A stretch of DNA of 64,000 bases, from NCBI GenBank assembly GCA_028583415.1, contig CM053266.1, positions 38,745,758 through 38,809,757 on the forward strand, written 5' to 3'. Both the position numbers and the translations under genes were made by a program. Origin of the DNA: Protea cynaroides. Taxonomy: Eukaryota; Streptophyta; Magnoliopsida; Proteales; Proteaceae. The stretch's first letter is position 1; each line of letters starts with the position of its first letter. A model generated the notes under the pieces. The model was not told the origin of the DNA. It saw nothing but the letters and a program-made list of their open reading frames with translations, and did not search any database. Positions 48,605-58,990 of the stretch are shown here, one piece after another.

Positions 48605-50512
48605 TTACTGGGACCTGGATCGGATCGTTTCTAGCTGAACAGCCTCTCCAGCCAAGGTCGGACGTGCTGGAGGTGTTCGGCGAGCAAACCGATGTACTAA
48701 CCGTGGTCATGTGGAAAGGTTATTTGTCAGCCTGACCAAAAAAAGATAATAAGAGATCTAAGTAGAAGAACAGATCTCTACATTTGACCCGAGCTTCCAA
48801 CTTTCAGTCTTTATATGCTTATGGTTTACTTATCTGATCTAGTTCAGTTAGTATTGATTAGCTAAACCTGGATTTCCTAACTTCAACTCATGCTGCTGCT
48901 GTAGTGCTCTGATGGACATCGACTGCAGTTGATATGGACCCACATGATCAAACAATTGCCTTTGCAATATCAAAAAGAAAATGAACGTTAGGCCAATGAG
49001 ATTATCACAGGTAGCCCATGTGTAATAGAGGAGCATAGCAATTCTCCTGCAGTAAATAAAGGGTTTTTCTTATTAATCGGTATTGACACCAGATGCTAGT
49101 GTCTGTCAGATCTAAAATCCTCTCCTTATGTACAAAGTCTCCATCCTATTCTCTATTTACGAGTTACCCATAATACCCCTATTTTCGACGCCCTTTTTGG
49201 TATCAGGGTTAAAGGTTCTTACACCAGCCAGTGTTAAGAAGGAAGACCCATAAGAGAATGGAAATGTGCAACTGACATATTCCAAATCTGGCTTCTAAAT
49301 TTAGAGAAAAGTTTTGTGATCAACCATATAAAATGGAATTTTTGTACAGCAGTTGACTACCAACCATTACTTCTCATTCCCAAACCCCTTCTTAATGAAT
49401 GTCCAAAACTACCATCCAATTCACGACCTTATGACCAAATTACCCTTATTAGCCCTATCATCTACCCGTATCAGTATTGGATTGATTTTCGGCCGATATC
49501 CGGTCTGATACTGACTATTAAATCCTTGGTCTATAGTCCTCTCCTTGAGCCACGTCTATTAATCTAAATTTTCAAAACAAAGATTGTATAGATAAATAAT
49601 TCCCTATGTTTCCCTATGTTGTTATAACACTCTGCACATCGTCTAACAAGAAAAATGAGAGAGACCTAAAAAGTCAATCTTGCAAGTCATTTCCAAGACA
49701 AAAATCTATGCAAAGTACAGACAAGATCGCAATAAAGAAAGCTTTTGACAAAGATGTCCCGAAGATCGTACCTTTATCCTTATATTGTCATTAGATTAAT
49801 GGAAGCCTCCCAAAGCAATCGGCCTTCTTGCAGTAACTGCTGCCCATTATATTAATCCACCGAAAAGGAACTAGCTACTCTGTTAATGCATTGGATAGGA
49901 AGCTCGTCTTCGAAGTTCGAACAGAGATCATGCTATATTCTTATCCAACGTCAAAAACCAGAGCTCTTGGATAATTCTTATCCTCTCATACAGTTTCCTG
50001 GAATCATCCACCACATGAAGCGAAAATGGTTAGGTCAATAGAATGTGAAATCATGAAAACAACTCCATTGATCCAGCCTATTCAACCAAGTTTTGAAGTT
50101 CGGAATTGGGTTTGGGATCAGGATTGTAATAAGTCCCTAGGAAATTGAATCAGGATGAAATAACAAAGATTTCCACGTCTTTCATTTTTTTGAATTTTTT
50201 ATTTAAAATCTTGTACATATCTAGCTACAAGAGGCAAGATTTATTGGTTTTTCTGTCATTTTACTGACTTAAAATGTAAAAAAAAATGAAGATGCCGAAA
50301 AGACAGATCTAGCTAGTACATTCATAATAATTCCAAAATAGGTTTTGAGAATCAACAAAAAAAAAAAAGGAAAACAAATGAAGAAGAAATTCTTGTTTTT
50401 ATTTTGGGAGGAAAAACTCTTGGAATGATTCTAAATCGAAGCAAGTAAAAAGAATCATCAGATGTTATTAACTCACCATGCTTTCCAAGATAACAGAAGT
50501 CATTCGCATCAT
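48605..50512 (-). CDS. Possible small unidentified gene, four exons, E2F-like promoter
   Basis: Three exons fit by phase and GT-AG borders: 49046-49009, 48959-48868 and 48696-48605 (stop). They give peptide parts NCYAPLLHMGYLQLFDHVGP, LQSMSIRALQQQHELKLGNP and RFARRTPPARPTLAGEAVQL, with an end rich in Arg, Pro and Gln. An upstream ATG exon (50512-50477, MMRMTSVILESM) ends in a GTGAGT donor in compatible phase and lies below a TATA box. Joined, the product is 85 residues. I do not recognise the family. Internal exons could be missed, since a candidate at about 49790-49850 carries a stop. The 3' three-exon chain is more secure than the 5' exon. Confidence 0.42.
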
Positions 50513-50524
50513 GTTTCAACTTTC

Positions 50525-50570
50525 CTTATTTATAGAACTACGAATGCATGGAAATGGCGCGGGAAAAGAC
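50525..50570 (-). promoter_or_regulatory. TATA box and E2F-type site
   Basis: On the minus strand, TTTTCCCGCGCC (50556-50567) matches the plant E2F consensus TTTSSCGC. CTATAAATAAGG (about 50525-50536) follows, then the ATG at 50512. The order and spacing suit a core promoter for the candidate minus-strand gene and would hint at S-phase expression. Confidence 0.5.
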
Positions 50571-50599
50571 TGATTGTTTCTCTCTCTCTCTCATTCAAA

Positions 50600-51880
50600 A
50601 CGTAAGCGTGTGGACTAATTAACTTGGGAACGAAGTCTCTCATAAAATAAAATAAAGCAAAACAAAACTAAACTTAGGATCGAAGTCAGTTGTGCTTAAA
50701 TCGAGGGGAGAAGGTTCACACGGCTGGGGAGGAGGGTTGTGGCGTCATCCAATTCGTTTCCGTCAGTTTTCATCAGGTTTAATCGATCCCATCATTTTAA
50801 CACCAGTTGTTCACAAAGACATTTTTTGTGAGTTTTCTAAGCAGACATTGCATAAAATCTATTTGATTGACTGAAGCAAGATACTCCTTCCAGATCATTA
50901 CCTCACCATCTCTAGTTGAGATTTCATTTCTAGTTGAGATTTCCCTTCAGAATGAAACCTAGACCCTGCTGTTAGTGCTCATTATCTGGCTTTCGCGTGT
51001 CGATGATTCTGAGTCGATTTCTTGATTTGGTTAGTATGTTTTGATATGAAATTATGTTTCTAGTTGAGTTGTTGGTGGCATGGAATTGTAGTGTCAACCA
51101 ATTGGTTCTGGTCAGTTTTGATCGGACCTAATCGATCACACCACCTTAAGACCCATGACTTTAACTGTACCATTTAATTAATCAATACTAATAGGCTAAA
51201 CATTGAACTACTTATAATTGATCGATCGATGACCAATCTATAATCAAACTCATACCAATCAGTTACCAATCGGTTTGGTTTTGAATGATTAAACGACCAA
51301 TTTTTAACCAATAAATAACCACAAAATGAGCTTTATTTAGAGACTTTTGTCCTTTAGTCCCTTGTGGAGACAACAAATAAAGGTAGCGAATGTAGTGTGA
51401 AAATTTTATTCCCACATCGATTAAAGAAAAACAATTAAGACTATAAAAGACTAATTATTCCTACAATTTTGGAAAGAGAAAATTTTAGAGAGACGACGTC
51501 ATAAATGGAGACAGAAACTTAAGAGACATAAAGCCACATAACCAATCGCTCAACTGGTCTTTAATCAGTTGGTCTAGGTTAGTTTCTATATTTTTCTGGT
51601 TAGCACTATGGAATGGCAAGGAATGCTGAAATTAGAGATATAAAAGCCTTCAATGATTGAATGTGTCCCCTCTCCCCAGGAATTTTAACACCAAAAATTT
51701 TGGAATTAAGTCAGCTCGAATGAGCAAAAAATCCCGAAGATTACCACGAGGACCGGAGTTTGCAGACATTTTGTACTACATACAAGTAGCGTATTATTCT
51801 TGCTTAAGCGTAGCATTGTGATCATAGCCGCCTTCCTCGTCTCTGCTTGCCCACATAAACGTAAAATACTTGCAAACTTT
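50600..51880. other. Intergenic, no gene recognised
   Basis: Two related phrases (CCAATTCGTTTCCGTCAGTT near 50749 and CCAATTGGTTCTGGTCAGTT near 51098) suggest dispersed repeats. No gene is evident. Confidence 0.45.
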
Positions 51881-51885
51881 TGCTC

Positions 51886-53846
51886 TCAGGTTTCCAGAGA
51901 ATCATCAGAATCACTTCTTTCAGGCTCCCCAGCAGCATCCACTCGAGTCTCTGGGACATCTGGTTTTGGAGCAGGTGTGGGCACATTTTTCTCAGCTGCA
52001 TTCCATGCATTGTCGTCGGCATGTGAACCATTGCAAGTCAAGGACTGGTCAGATAAATAGATGGGCACCAACATGTCTGCATAAATGTAGACATTCCTAC
52101 ATCAAGCATATGAATTGCATGACACAATTTTGGGCCAGCACCCTAAGCCACTGGATCCAAAATATGGCAAGAGACTGGATATGGGAGACAAGACAAAGAA
52201 CAGGAACGCATAGGATCTAATGGTACAGTAACTGTACCAGTCACATCATTCGCCTTGATCACAACCAAATGTGGATCAGATGTCCAGATCAGGATTATGC
52301 ATCCATCTACTTTAAGTGGAGTTGAAATGGGATCCACACCTCCCCCTTCCCCACAACAATTTAAACAATTTCTAATAAGATGCAACGAGCATAGCATGCA
52401 TGGACTCCAGAAATGAAGATAAATGTGATCACAAAGGATATCTACATTCTCTGCTGTTCCACCAGCCATAATGTTCAGCAGATCCTTCTCAACCCGTTGA
52501 ACCAGCTCTGGCTGCAAATTTATCAGCAACTGCAATCATTACCTGGACAGATATTGCAGATTCATGGAAGACAAACAAGTCCAAATTTATGAGGACATAG
52601 TATACATTTAGATCAGGTTCCCTAGAAAGCACCGCCATCGAGCATCTCTCGTTGGAGGAGTGAGGCCATGCCTGTACTCCATATCATCTGGAGCAGCATC
52701 ACCCTCTTCCCTTACCATAATTGGCTGTTGCGAACCCAATAATCCAATTAATGCAATACAATTGGGGGACATGACCCCCCCCCCCAACCCCACCCCACCC
52801 CACCCCACCCCACCCCACCCCAACCAAAAAAAAAAAAAAAACTCTGAGCAAACTAACACCAACCTGACCAATGTCTGCTGTTTGGATTAGCACATTATCA
52901 TCATAAGTTTTTTATGATTCCATCATGCAAGGAATATCCAAGAGAGAGGCAGAGAAATGGTCACTGCCAATGACAAAAGTTCCACTCTTTCCATCCTCTG
53001 CAAAATAAGAAAAAGGTCCAAAATGCTCTTTTACGCTAGAACTGCGAATCAGATTCAGAACAATGAAGCCTTTCTTCTATCACACTCAAACAAAGTTTAC
53101 TAACTCCTTGCTACTCTGGAAAGTTCTATGAATAATCACTCACCAACTATTAGAGACAATTTAAAGAACTATCATTTTCCATCTAAACTACTACGAACAA
53201 TTTAAAGAATTATCTATTGCGCATAACCTCTTGGTGCGAATTTCTGACCAAAATAGACACGGTTGATTATAAGTTAACCATTAAAAAATAAATTGTGACT
53301 CCAGAATGTGCAATTGCGAGACTGCGACTTGCCAGATCAATGCAGTCTTTGTTCAAGAGTGTCAAAGCATAATTCAAGGTGTTAATCCCAGATTTGATGG
53401 AAGAGATTGAACCAACTTCGAGATTCATGGCGAAAAGACATCCGAACATTGATAGGGAATTGTCCCATCCCAAACTCTCCCATACCCACCCTTAATAATT
53501 TACAAGAGAAACTCTGAAAAGTAGGAGCCTATTCAACCAGTCTCTAGCAATAACTCTACTCGGATTTATGTTTTGAGGCTTTATTGAAATTTCAGCGAGA
53601 CCCAGACCAGGGAAAAACTGGCTTCAAACTAAAAATTTTGAACTAACAAAAGACTTTACATCCATCCCTTAAAGTAAAAAACTAACTGGAGTAAAAACCA
53701 TGTATATTTTAAGTCACAGAGACAAGCTCACCAGAGAAGGACAAATCCAATGAGTTGTCCTCAGATGACAATGCATTTTCATTCAAAACGCGGTCTATTC
53801 GCTCAGCAACTGAAGGTGGAACTCGGAGTATGAATTGTTCTTCCAT
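51886..53846 (-). pseudogene. TAF7: TFIID subunit TAF7, disrupted by a nonsense codon and a frameshift
   Basis: Five exons in minus order: 53846-53732, 52997-52864, 52724-52606, 52511-52446 and 52044-51886. Conserved TAF7 blocks are all present: MEEQFILRVPPSVAERIDRV, GTFVIGSDHFSASLLDIPCM, KTYDDNVLIQTADIGQ, IMVREEGDAAPDDMEYRHGL, PELVQRVEKDLLNIMAGGTA, and the acidic end EPERSDSDDSLET. Exon 2 has an in-frame TAA after ...CMMES, where a Tyr or Phe codon is expected. Exon 3 is 119 nt; its flanking phases need 120, and a base is missing just before REPDLN. Two nearby Arg codons read Trp and Cys. Splice sites look intact and the family length (about 197) would otherwise be normal. TAF7 normally helps TFIID assemble and regulates TAF1. 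This copy looks recently inactivated unless the assembly is wrong. Confidence 0.88.
52775..52825 (-). repeat. (GGGGT)n tract, G-quadruplex-prone, in a TAF7 intron
   Basis: The plus strand has a C run followed by about seven CCCCA units. The minus (transcribed RNA-like) strand therefore carries repeated GGGGT. It lies in the intron between TAF7 exons 2 and 3, whose acceptor is only about 50 bp downstream. Confidence 0.9.
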
Positions 53847-53978
53847 TTCCAGACGAAACTATATATCCAGCAAATAATGAATCTGAGAGGGAAGAATTTT
53901 ACAAGTTAAACAGATAAAAACCATCTCCTCTATGCAAACAGTTAATTTACCCTGAAAAACACATGCTACCATCCAAGG

Positions 53979-54109
53979 CATAGTTGTCAAGGCACCAAGG
54001 CGAACCAAAGCGTTGGAGACCTGACAGGGCGCCTAGGCTACCAAGGCACCCAATTTTCCAAGGTGTCACAAGGGCACCTAGGTGCCTAGACGACGCCTTG
54101 ACAACTATG
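53979..54109. mobile_element. hAT-type MITE, 131 bp, perfect 8-bp TSD
   Basis: Terminal inverted repeats: left CATAGTTGTCAAGGC, right GCCTTGACAACTATG. The eight bases ATCCAAGG flank both ends exactly (53971-53978 and 54110-54117). CA...TG ends and an 8-bp duplication are hAT hallmarks. It lies about 120 bp upstream of the internal TAF7 acceptor. No coding capacity. Confidence 0.92.
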
Positions 54110-54772
54110 ATCCAAGGTAAAAGAAAAAGAAATATCACATGAAGAAATCAGCACTGGATGTCAAGAAAGCCAAACTAAAACTATTCAGAAACTACAGAGC
54201 CTGGATCAGATCTGGCTGACTTAATTCACACAGAGAGACAGAGAGGGAAGGAGGGAGGGAGGGGGGTTAGGGAGAAATTCAGAGAGATGTTTTCAATGTT
54301 AAGTGATCAGATTAAGTGTGATTTCTTGCAAGAATCAAATAATCAATATTTCTTAGTTACAATGACAATATATGATACCTACCTAAGCGTAGTTTTCTTA
54401 CTACAATACTGTGAATCCCCTGTTGTTATGTAGTCTCTACCGTTACAGGTTATACATTGTACTCTACCCAATTGTAATTATGAGCATCTTCAAATAAGAT
54501 ACACCACATGCTGCTACAATTGTTGTTTTAGGTTGTTCTGCTGTTACTCTTCCAAGTTGGCAGAATCCATAAGGACAATTCTGTAACAATGAAAATACCG
54601 CTTGAACATCTCAAACGTATAAATAAATAAATGGAGGACATATGAAAACAAATAAAGTATATAAATAAAAAAATGAATGAAAATGATAATTAAGAAACAT
54701 GAATTAGTCAATGATGAACCTCACTAAAGAAATATTTTGAGACAAAATATAAATGTAACAACCTGTCAGTGA

Positions 54773-54868
54773 AACCCCAAGGGGATAGCTCAGTTGGTAA
54801 AGACCAACACCTCAAAGAGGTCATGAGTTCAACTCTCCTTGGGTCCTACTTATCAAAATAAAAATAAT
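54773..54868 (+). mobile_element. tRNA-derived retroposon (mini-SINE or retro-tRNA) with 14-bp TSD
   Basis: The insert contains a tRNA-like head: GGGGATAGCTCAGTTGGTAA (box A) and GAGTTCAACTC (degenerate box B). It ends in an A/T-rich tail (ATCAAAATAAAAATAAT). CAACCTGTCAGTGA (54759-54772) and CAACCTGTCACTGA (54869-54882) flank it, one mismatch in 14. The anticodon arm is degenerate, so it is not a functional tRNA. The body after the tRNA part is very short for a SINE. Confidence 0.82.
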
Positions 54869-54899
54869 CAACCTGTCACTGACATTTGATTTTTCCATA

Positions 54900-56700
54900 A
54901 GATCATTTTTTTCTGGCCACGTGGCAAACTTATGCATGAGGGGTTCATGTGGACCTCACACACATCTTACTCATTAAATTGACATAAGCACTCAAAATTG
55001 TTAAAAAGTGAGTTCAAAATTACACAAGCTTACAAGAATGCCATTTCACTAAATGGAATCTAATGGAATTTCTGAATTCTTCATAACTTTGAACTCATTT
55101 TAGGGGACTTCCCCAGCCTGTTTTCAATTGGAATGGAACTTGACTGGAGAGGTGGGAGGAGGGTTCTCAATCGGAGTCACCCATGTAGCGAATTCTGACA
55201 TTGCAACTGTCACAACAGGCTATTATGAATATGATAACCTATAGATTAAATTTTACCTTCCTAGACTCTTTGAAATAATGGCATAAGAGGGTAGGGATAT
55301 TGGTTAGAAACTTAGAATTAGATCTATAGGCACTGGACGCAAGGAGACCCAAACTAAACTATTAGCTATAATGGTGCTCAAACCCTAAATGAAAAATCCA
55401 ATGATAGTGAAATCTACAACTTTCAGCATTGTAAAAAATAGAATAAAATAAGAGAAGAAAGGAGGGAGAGAGTATTATTTTATTCCTCTCTTTGTAGCTT
55501 GTATTTATAGAAAATATAAATCATATTAGATAGGATCTAGGACTCTACAAGTCTCTACAAGTCAGAGTCCTAGTCACAAACTCAAGACAAAGTAAACTCC
55601 AAAATAAGAAAAGGAAACTAACAAGCCTAAAGTAAACTAATAAACTAATTATGAGTTCATATATTAATAGGGGATCTAACTATAATAGGACTGTATAGAA
55701 CTGTAATCACAATAGAATTGTAAAGTCCTATTCCAACTCAGCAACTTAGTCAAAGAGTCCTACACCAATTGTGCAGGTCAAAGAGTTCCATACGATGAGG
55801 ACTGTGAGTACGTCCCATTGTGTAGACTATAGTGTAGTTTAACAAGCATAATACCTTAAATAAGTACTAAAAAAAAATGATACCCTAAAGCCTGTCATTA
55901 GAAGTTGTACCCTCAAAGGTTGTACATTGCAAAGTGCAAACCACCAAGTTGTAATAGGAGGCAACCTAGAGAAGCACATATCATGTTGTTCAACATGTTT
56001 TTCAGGGTGCACTTATGTGCTCGTCCAGACTGCTACAACTCATAAGAGCAACTCTTTAAAATACAACGGGAATAACATAAGGTCTCGAATTGGAATTGAA
56101 TCGGAATTAAAGGTACCCAATTCCGAGTTCTTTAAACTTTCTTTCAACATAATTCAAGCCTACTTCCAATTTATCCAATGAGGGCGAGAGAAGGAAGTTT
56201 CCACATTCTTCTTCTCCTTCCACATTTTCATCGAACAAAGAGCAGTTAGAGAAAGAGAGAGAAAGTTCTTCTGTTTTCAAAACAGAAACATATCCCCAAA
56301 CTATAGAGCAGAAATTGTCTTCCATAATAAAAATATAACTGTTTATGTAAGCCAATATTAATTGTTTCCCTCCAAACGATTTCATCTTCAACCCGGTTCA
56401 TTGTATATTTTTTGAGCTTTTCCCTTGTACCTTATTCACAGTTAATCCATCCACTTCTGTTCCATTATCTAAATTAAAAACATGACCATCCAAGAGAATA
56501 AACCCACAAGAACCGTGAGCCCTTCTTTCCTGTGGAAGGGGAGGGGGAATGTACAAAGACGACAGAGAAATAATGCCTCTCTAATGTCACGAGCAGCAGC
56601 GGTCTAGATATTATCAACCACAATTCCCCTACAGTATCAAAAAGAAAATCACATCACCCGAATCTCATTCTCTGCGCATGTCAAATGCATGCACTGTGCC
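54900..56700. other. No gene recognised (possible TAF7 first intron)
   Basis: AT-rich sequence between the retroposon and the possible first TAF7 exon. Open frames at 55927-56181 (+) and 56107-56391 (-) show no known domain. Confidence 0.45.
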
Positions 56701-56758
56701 CTAATCTCATTAGAAGCAAGCACTTAATGGTAGAGGGGATGAGGAAGGGATATCGTAC

Positions 56759-56776
56759 CTGTTTCGCGTGCTCCAT
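56759..56776 (-). other. Possible extra first coding exon of the TAF7 locus
   Basis: Minus-strand ATG at 56776 reads MEHAKQ, then a donor (CAG|GTACGAT). An acceptor (GGATATATAG) just upstream of the TAF7 ATG would start the next exon at 53858. Joined, it reads MEHAKQFRLE directly in frame with MEEQF. This implies a 2.9-kb first intron and a promoter near 56.9 kb. The in-frame join supports it, but a 5'UTR role or chance cannot be excluded. Confidence 0.5.
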
Positions 56777-57049
56777 CGCTGCTCTGTTCGATGAAGACAA
56801 TGGAATAACAATACACTCTTCGTGTTCTACTATATGTCAAATGACCATTGTAACCTCACATCAAAGACGTCCCACCTAAACGAACCCGCGAAAACAGCCG
56901 GGTTCGTCATCGTCTTTGGCGTGTCAACTGGTTGGTCACAGTCGGTTTCGGTCAGGGACACAGGCCTAATCGTTTCTAGCTGTTCTCTGATCCGTAATCG
57001 GGCTCATGCTAAATGGATTTTAAACTGGTTAATACCAAAATGATTATAA

Positions 57050-58900
57050 ATATTCTTTTTGTGAATTGTAAATGGCTTCTATTGGATTTTAAATCTATAA
57101 TTATTCTCATGTTGTATGCTACAATCTTTCTTGTTCTTGTAATTGTAAAAATTCTTATTGGGCTTGCAATCCCCTATGCAGACTAAGACAATGCCACGAG
57201 TATCAGTTGAAGACTTGAGAAATGAAAGAGAGTATAAGAAATGTTTAATTGTTTTAGGTTTTTAGTTTTAAAGTTGTATTGGTTTTCATACTAGTTACTT
57301 TCCCACCTTATTATGGGTTAATCTATCATAAAAAAATAAAAAATAAAAATAAGGCTAATATGATAGACCCCGTTTCTCGAGGTTGGAACTTCTCCCTCCC
57401 AAATGTTTTGTTCAACTAGTAAATTAAGCATCCATCTTGGCAACTCATATTGGTATATTTCATAAAGGGTTTGGATCATCTTCTATCGTTAGGACTCTAA
57501 CCATGATCCAAGGGTTGAGTTCACTTGTTGCACATTCTAATACATTGGTATACATGTAGGATAAACTCTAGCCACTAGATCACAGCTGGAGGAATTGGAC
57601 AATAAGAGAATATATTATTCTTTTTTAATGAAGATATTCTGGTTTGAGGTTTTTTGGTTTATTTACAGTTAAATCAGCCTACCATTGTGAACCACTACTT
57701 AGTTGAGGTTGGAGACCACAAAGTATTGCCTGAGAGAATATCATCAAATGATGGGAATAAGGGTTTTCCAATTGATGCATACTTTCATACTATGATAATT
57801 TGAGGATCCATACTATCCATTATAAAGAGGACTTGACGTAGTAGTCCATTGTTAAAATTGAGTCGTTACTTTATTACATTGCTTGTATTGTATTTCATAG
57901 TATTTTCTTAGATTAATGTTTCGTATAATTTCAAACATTTTAGTAAAAACAATCAAAAATATTTGTTTTTTCAATATTTTAGTTGCTTTTATTATGATAT
58001 TCAAAAAAAGTTGAATTAGACTTGAATCTTGAACAAATAAGGAATTATTAAAATCTAAACATATGATCTTTATTGAAAGTTAAGCCATTCCTACTTAAAT
58101 ACGTATCAAGCATAATATTTGAATTAAATTGTTATATTCAGCCAAATTCCCCCCTAGAGGTTGAGTCTATATTGAAAAACCCTAAAACAAAATATTCTAT
58201 TGTGATTATTTTTATCAATAATGATTGTTATGATAAGTTCATCATGTCGAAGGTGGAAAACTATCCATATGAAAGCTGGATGTATTATTTATTCTCTATT
58301 TATTGCTAATAAAATGAATCTTTAATGAAAAAAGATCTATTAAAACAATAATACATACTAAATGTGGATTTGAAATCTTATACGATAAAGGTCTTTGATC
58401 TGTTTTATTCAAAAGAAAATTTATGTGACATGGAAGAGATACATTTTTTTTTTTTTTTCTGGATAAAGGAAGAGATACGTTTTATCCTAATATAGAATCA
58501 AGGTATTGGATTTAAATTTGGTTTATTATCTAAGAAATGCAGTTAATTCGAATTAACAGTGTTATTTTTGACACGTTAAAAAAAAAAAAAAGAGAGTTAA
58601 CAATGATGTATTAGTTTAAATATATCATATTCATATTTTATGAGTATGTTTATTTAAAAAAAAAAACAAAGCATTTCACTAGACTAGTGAAGAAAGACAC
58701 ATTTCATATTTGGGTCAAATCAAAATAAACACCTTACAAAAAAAAAAAAAAAAAAAAAAACTAATAAAATCTACAATTAATTTCAGAATCAGAATTGTTC
58801 AATTTGATTTGACGATTTATCTATTTATTTTTATCCCAAAAATATATTTTCAAAGATCATGGTTTGATCAATTGAAACTGGTCAAACCCCGTATTGGACC
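57050..58900. other. Intergenic, no gene recognised
   Basis: Strongly AT-rich with several A runs (58580, 58659 and 58739-58760). No gene, RNA or bounded element seen. Confidence 0.5.
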
Positions 58901-58990
58901 GGATTTGGGTCCTACCCCACATCTCTCTTTCGGTTAATAGAAGTACTTCGATGGACACGGAACTTTGTCGAGGGCAGATCTACAACGGTA

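Noticed and set aside
49790..49850. Possible extra exon (QLLQEGRLLWEASINLM) in the small minus-strand gene
   Set aside because: It has a plausible acceptor but reads into a stop before any usable donor, so it breaks the frame. Kept out of the model.
49900..50010. Minus-strand peptide KLYERIRIIQELW as an exon of the same gene
   Set aside because: Its phase does not fit the upstream ATG exon or the downstream exon, and it ends in a stop.
54779..54850. Functional tRNA gene
   Set aside because: Box A is good, but the anticodon and T arms are degenerate and target duplications flank it, so it is a retroposed tRNA-like sequence.
56879..56904. Hairpin CGAACCCG...CGGGTTCG as a terminator or operator
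   Set aside because: A short inverted repeat in a likely promoter region of a eukaryotic gene. No basis to assign a regulatory function.
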